From: Gordonia sp049847105
GTDB taxonomy: Bacteria > Actinomycetota > Actinomycetes > Mycobacteriales > Mycobacteriaceae
Reading direction: 5' to 3'
Assembly: GCF_049847105.1 (NCBI RefSeq)
Contig: NZ_JBNCNS010000002.1
Coordinates: 124,001-188,000, forward strand
DNA length: 64,000 nucleotides
Of this stretch, positions 61,101-64,000 are shown in pieces. The translations under genes and the position numbers were made by a program. The notes under the pieces are model-generated. The model worked only from the letters and a program-made list of their open reading frames with translations, was not told where the DNA came from and did not search any database. How positions within the stretch are numbered: the stretch's first letter is position 1; each line of letters begins with the position of its first letter.

Positions 61101-64000
61101 GGTCAGCGGGTGCTGGATCCACTGGTGGGGATGTTCGTGAACACGCTGGTGCTGCGGACACGTGTCGGGGCGGAAATGTCGTTCGTCGACATGCTGGATC
61201 AGGTGCGGGTCACCGATCTGGAGGCGTTCGCGAATGCGGATGTGCCCTTCGAGACGGTGGTTGAGCACCTACAACCGGTGCGGTCGGAAGCCTTCGCCCC
61301 CCTCACACAGGTCCTGTTGTCCTTCGATCAGTCGGTGCTCGCAGAGTTCGCCCAGGGTGGCGTCCTCACCGCGGACATCGCCGGACTGGAAGTGAGTTCC
61401 ATTGCTGTCGAAGGTGTTCCGGCGAAGGTCGATCTCACCGTCGGCATCACGGACGGTGGTGACAGGTGGCACGGCTCGCTGATCTACGCGGTCGATCTGT
61501 TCGACGCCCCCACCGCAGAGCACATGGCCGCACAACTGGTCCGGCTGCTCGACAAGCTGACCCTCGAGCCCGCCCTGCCCATCGGTGACACCTCTCTGCT
61601 CGCCGACGACGAGGCCAGGGCACTGCTTCCGGTGACCGGTGGGCCGGTGGCGGCCCCGCGGCTGCTGGCCGAGGTGTTCGGCGAGATCGCCCGCGCTCAT
61701 CCGGAACACGTCGCGGTGTCCGACGGGCACGGGGCGGAACTGACCTATGCCGAGCTGGACGCCCGTTCCAATCGGCTGGCGCGTTGGCTGATCGCGCAGG
61801 GGATCGGCACCGAATCCCTTGTCGCGCTCGCGATCGGCCGCTCGGTCGAACTGCTGACGGCGATGTGGGCGGTGGCCAAGACCGGTGCAGGCTATCTGCC
61901 GATCGACCCGGACTATCCCGCCGAGCGGATCGAGCACATGCTCACCGACTCGCAGGTGCGCACCGGCCTGACGACCACGCGGCTGCGTTCGGCGTTGCCG
62001 TCAGGGGTGCGTTGGAGCCCGGTGGACGGCATCGGATCGGAGGAGATCGGTGGCGCATTCGACGACGCGCCGGTGCGGGCCGACGAGTTGCCCGCCGCAC
62101 CACGGCTCGACGCCATCGCCTATGTGATCTACACATCCGGTTCGACGGGCACCCCGAAGGGGGTGTCGGTGACCTATCGTGGCATCCACAACTTCGCGGT
62201 CGCCGAGGTCGCCCGGTTCGGCGTCGACACACGGTCTCGGGTTCTCGGATTCGCCTCTCCCAGTTTCGATGCGTCGATTCTCGAATGGCTGCTCGCGTCG
62301 ACCTCCGGAGCGACCTTCGTGTACCGGCCGGACAGCGTGCTCGGCGGCGACATGCTGGCGGCGCTGATCCGCGACCAGCGACTGTCCCACGTGTTCCTGA
62401 CCCCCACGGTGCTGGCGACCCTGGAGCCGGATTCGGTGCCGGATCTCCGCGTCCTCATGTCCGGTGGTGAGGCGGTCTCGCAGACCCTGGTCGACCGGTG
62501 GTCGTCGGGGCTCTCCTTCTTCAACGCCTACGGGCCCACCGAGGCCTCGATCGCCGTGGCGATGAGTCGCGCACTCACACCCGGCTCGCCGGTCCACATC
62601 GGCGGCCCGATCGACGGTGTGGGGCTCCTGGTGCTCGACGGCCGGCTGAATCCCGTCCCCGTCGGAGTGCCCGGTGACCTGTACGCGGGCGGTGTGGCGC
62701 TCGCCCGCGGGTACCTGCGCCGTCCGTCGTTGACGTCGGAACGGTTCGTGGCGAATCCGTTCGGAGGCCGGGGCGATCGGATGTACCGCACCGGCGACGT
62801 CGTCCGATGGCGCCGCACCGAGACGGGCGAGCTCGTGCTCGAGTACGTGGGGCGTAGCGACGACCAGGTGAAACTCCGCGGGTTGCGCATCGAACTGGGG
62901 GAGATCGAGGCTGCTCTGGAGTCTCATCCGGCCGTCGCGTCGGCCGTGGTGGTCGGAGTCGGCGGATCGGTGGCGAGCGCGCTGGCGGGCTATGTGGTCG
63001 CCGACCGGTCGGTCGACGTCGCGTCGCTGCGCGATCATGTCGCCGAACGCCTGCCGTCGCACATGGTGCCGTCGAGCATCATGGTGCTCGACGCCTTGCC
63101 CCTGACCCCGGCAGGAAAGCTGGACAAGCGCGCCCTGCCGGCACCGGTGATCGTCACCGACACCGCCGACCACGTCCCGCCGTCGTCGTCGGCAGAGGAG
63201 ACCCTGGCAGCGATCGTGGCCGGGGTTCTCGGCGTCGACCGGGTGAGCGTCGTCGAGTCGTTCTTCGCGCTCGGCGGTGATTCGATTCTGTCGATCCAGT
63301 TGTCCTCGGCGGCCCGCGCGGCCGGGCTGTCGTTGTCGCCGCGCGAGGTGTTCGAGCACAAGTCCGTGCGTGCGATGGCCCGGGCGCTCGCGGCCGGTGG
63401 CGATCGGGTGCCCATGGTCGACGAACCGGCCGGGGGCCCCACCGGCGAGGTGGAACTGTCGCCGGTGGTGTCCTGGATGCTGGAGTTGTCCGACACCCCG
63501 GCGGACTTCGCCGACTTCTCGCAGTCGGTGGTCCTGGTGGCGCCGGATGCAGCGGACGTCGCCGTGCTGAGTGCGGTGCTCGGCACGGTCGCCGATGCGC
63601 ACCCGATGCTGTCCGCCCGTCTGGTGTACACCGGCGGCCGGTGGTGCCAGACCGCTGGAGTCGGTCATCCTCCGGTGGTCGCCGAGGTCTCGACGCCCGC
63701 GGCGACCGGGACGCCGGAGTTCGCCGACACGGTGCGCTCGGCGCATGCGGCGGCGCTGGGGCGGATGGATCCGTCGAACGGCGTGCTGATCTCGGCTGTG
63801 CTGGTGTCGGGTGCCGACGGCGCGCGGGTGGTGGTGGCCATCCATCACCTCGGTGTGGACGCGGTGTCATGGCCGGTGCTGATCGAAGACGTCATCACGG
63901 TGTGGGGACAGTTGGTGTCCGGCGACGAGTTGACGGTGCGACCGGAGGTGACGTCGGCGCGTGCGTGGCACACGGCACTGGCGCACCGGCGTACCGATCG
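58110..64000 (+). CDS. NRPS3: stub-A-T-C-A-T-E, 3' end outside window
   Basis: The frame is open from 58110 to the right edge, 1,963 residues. GTG at 58110 is chosen because an in-frame TAG lies at 58098-58100, GGAAGG is 12 bases upstream, and the GTG overlaps the NRPS2 stop (GTGA). Domains in order: N-terminal stub (residues about 21-108), A (to about 617), T, L-L type C, A, T and an epimerase cut by the edge. The protein starts with an A domain and no C of its own; the C is the last domain of NRPS2. Expected function: complete module 3 of the assembly line, add a fourth residue, epimerise it and pass it on to sequence beyond the window. Whether it ends in a thioesterase cannot be seen. Confidence 0.95.
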   Translation, partial: MTGIGADVVDISTGWGRRPPTRDLITIAAQIEPETIALSHAGGRTTFADLNTRVSATAAVFTARGLDTEAAVSAIVTALIPRDGLDPAGIATATQAALEEIRGRACAVAGTSDWGSLPGIFRSAVHRFPEHVAVTDLDGAALTYRELDKRSDAVAAGLVAAGVAEGDVVGLATPRTVEVMVAILGILKSGAAYLPLDTSHPAERLSFVVADAAPSLIITDHGGRETLDFLDVERSTVDELMTAGSSGKDSLPASIDPRQVAYLIFTSGSTGRPKGVVVEHRSVIALMSAAQRHYGFTEADVWTMFHSYAFDVSVFEMWGPLLFGGRLVVVDFLTTRSPDEFAELLATESVTVVSQTPSAFYQLAAAVRPSSRNPLPASVRYMVFAGEALDFAQVRRWYEDRLEAEGTVGPVLVNMYGITETTVHSTFRALDPDFVASAKGSDVGEGLPALTIHVLDDRLRPVPDGVPGEIYVSGTQVTRGYLGRPGLTSGRFVADPFTGNGTRMYRSGDVAIRRDGTLEYLGRSDAQVKLRGFRIELGEVESALLATRGVDAAAVAVRQRDNGDELLVGYVVLEADTDVAPSEIRIAAAGALPSYMVPDVVMPIDQLPLTVNGKLDRRALPEPEILTVAQYVAPGTETEKILAEIVADVLGLERVSVADSVFDLGGNSLAAARIVGRAGEAFNVDLSVRDVFDMPSVRGLADVVGGRGVALAPVTPVQPRPDEVPVSFAQLRMWFINQFDPAASTYNIPVLLRLAGDLDVDALRAALTDVVIRHEVLRTTFPARQGIPVQVVDSPEEVAERLDWAVVDSGDELQAAIAGGFDVTSQWPLRARLWRSSADEFVFGLVAHHIAADGESMGPLVADVVAAYSARVAGVEPEFAPLDVQFADFAIWQHEVLGSADDADSVVGRQLAYWSTQLAGAPDVLEIPGDRPRPVVASQRGAEVSFEVPTWVVDRISVLARERGVTPFMVVHAGLAVLLGRLSATDDIAVGTPIAGRGQRVLDPLVGMFVNTLVLRTRVGAEMSFVDMLDQVRVTDLEAFANADVPFETVVEHLQPVRSEAFAPLTQVLLSFDQSVLAEFAQGGVLTADIAGLEVSSIAVEGVPAKVDLTVGITDGGDRWHGSLIYAVDLFDAPTAEHMAAQLVRLLDKLTLEPALPIGDTSLLADDEARALLPVTGGPVAAPRLLAEVFGEIARAHPEHVAVSDGHGAELTYAELDARSNRLARWLIAQGIGTESLVALAIGRSVELLTAMWAVAKTGAGYLPIDPDYPAERIEHMLTDSQVRTGLTTTRLRSALPSGVRWSPVDGIGSEEIGGAFDDAPVRADELPAAPRLDAIAYVIYTSGSTGTPKGVSVTYRGIHNFAVAEVARFGVDTRSRVLGFASPSFDASILEWLLASTSGATFVYRPDSVLGGDMLAALIRDQRLSHVFLTPTVLATLEPDSVPDLRVLMSGGEAVSQTLVDRWSSGLSFFNAYGPTEASIAVAMSRALTPGSPVHIGGPIDGVGLLVLDGRLNPVPVGVPGDLYAGGVALARGYLRRPSLTSERFVANPFGGRGDRMYRTGDVVRWRRTETGELVLEYVGRSDDQVKLRGLRIELGEIEAALESHPAVASAVVVGVGGSVASALAGYVVADRSVDVASLRDHVAERLPSHMVPSSIMVLDALPLTPAGKLDKRALPAPVIVTDTADHVPPSSSAEETLAAIVAGVLGVDRVSVVESFFALGGDSILSIQLSSAARAAGLSLSPREVFEHKSVRAMARALAAGGDRVPMVDEPAGGPTGEVELSPVVSWMLELSDTPADFADFSQSVVLVAPDAADVAVLSAVLGTVADAHPMLSARLVYTGGRWCQTAGVGHPPVVAEVSTPAATGTPEFADTVRSAHAAALGRMDPSNGVLISAVLVSGADGARVVVAIHHLGVDAVSWPVLIEDVITVWGQLVSGDELTVRPEVTSARAWHTALAHRRTD
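58170..58433 (+). other. NRPS3 N-terminal stub (A-domain start plus helical tail)
   Basis: Residues about 21-108 precede the true A domain. They read DLITIAAQIEPETIALSHAG, then TTFADLNTRVSATAAVFTA, an A1-like opening (LTYxELxxRxNxLA), then a helical tail with AVSAIVTALIPRDGLDPAG and ATATQAALEEIRGRA. The tail matches the free 113-residue protein closely (SLVAAILHCLPRIGSLDEPS, AVATAVGQVVEWLARD) and the NRPS2 C-terminus more loosely. The genuine A domain then begins afresh at about residue 113 with its own opening (FPEHVAVTDLDGAALTYREL), so the stub is a duplicate of the A-domain start rather than part of it. Confidence 0.78.
58440..60225 (+). other. NRPS3 A-T, second half of split module 3, pocket DVFSVAMVHK
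   Basis: The A domain has IFTSGSTGRPKGVVVEH near 58890, YAFDVSVFEMWG near 59034, SQTPSAFYQL and NMYGITETTVHST. This is the sequence style of threonine-type domains (signature DFWNIGMVHK): M322, V330 and H331 agree, but 236, 239, 278, 299 and 301 differ. Threonine or a relative is possible, not established. The carrier motif is VFDLGGNSLAAA, serine at 60111. Confidence 0.88.
60270..64000 (+). other. NRPS3 module 4: C(L-L)-A-T-E (E cut by window edge), pocket DALFMGAIAK
   Basis: The C domain opens with SFAQLRMWFINQFDPAAS and has HHIAADGES near 60654. The A domain (about 61660-63150) has IYTSGSTGTPK, SPSFDASILEW, FLTPTVL, MSGGEAVSQ and NAYGPTEASIA. The pocket is close to that of NRPS1 module 11 (DALFMGLIGK). 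The carrier is LGGDS with serine at 63282. The epimerase starts near 63420 and shows HHLGVDAVSW from 63843; its second half is off the right edge. A D residue is expected. Confidence 0.9.

Noticed and set aside
1..64000. Tandem repeat array or mobile element suggested by recurrent near-identical blocks
   Set aside because: The repeats are the conserved cores of successive NRPS modules at about 3-4.7 kb spacing. No transposase, terminal inverted repeat or target duplication was found.

Overview
The window is almost entirely secondary metabolism. It is GC-rich, and its NRPS sequence style (C domains opening with QQRMWFIN...PAYNIP, DrrABC-type exporter, MbtH partner) points to an actinomycete of the mycolic-acid-bearing Mycobacteriales (Gordonia, Rhodococcus, Nocardia or a relative). 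The genus cannot be fixed from this sequence alone. No rRNA, tRNA, CRISPR array, transposase or prophage gene was seen.

Layout. (1) Bases 1-45642, plus strand: the 3' part of one gigantic NRPS gene, NRPS1, open at the left edge. It holds the end of one module and twelve complete modules, with epimerases after modules 1, 3, 6 and 9 and a terminal thioesterase. (2) 45729-45950: an MbtH-like protein. (3) 46143-46484: a 113-aa protein resembling the start of an adenylation domain joined to a short unknown tail. (4) 46496-49529, minus strand: a three-gene DrrABC-type ABC exporter operon with ATGA start/stop overlaps. (5) 49530-50031: a 502-bp divergent control region with a perfect 14-bp palindrome and a 32-bp dyad next to a promoter-like box. 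(6) 50032-58113: NRPS2, starter-C-A-T-C-A-T-C plus a C-terminal stub. (7) 58110 to beyond the right edge: NRPS3, an N-terminal stub then A-T-C-A-T-E, coupled to NRPS2 by a GTGA overlap.

How the parts fit. NRPS2 and NRPS3 form one assembly line whose third module is cut between C (end of NRPS2) and A-T (start of NRPS3). Both sides of the cut carry the same small A-domain-derived stub, and a third copy is the free 113-aa protein beside mbtH. I know of no described docking system of this kind, and it is the most interesting signal here. NRPS2 begins with a C domain that has no carrier domain before it, as in lipopeptide starter modules. NRPS1 ends with a thioesterase. The cluster may therefore make one long acylated peptide in non-collinear gene order, or two products. 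The exporter is a natural candidate to secrete them.

Adenylation pockets were read by eye in GrsA numbering. Four match serine well (NRPS1 modules 4, 5 and 9; NRPS2 module 1). Five in NRPS1 share an unusual pocket with proline at position 239, three of them identical (modules 8, 10, 12). The remaining substrates are not assigned.
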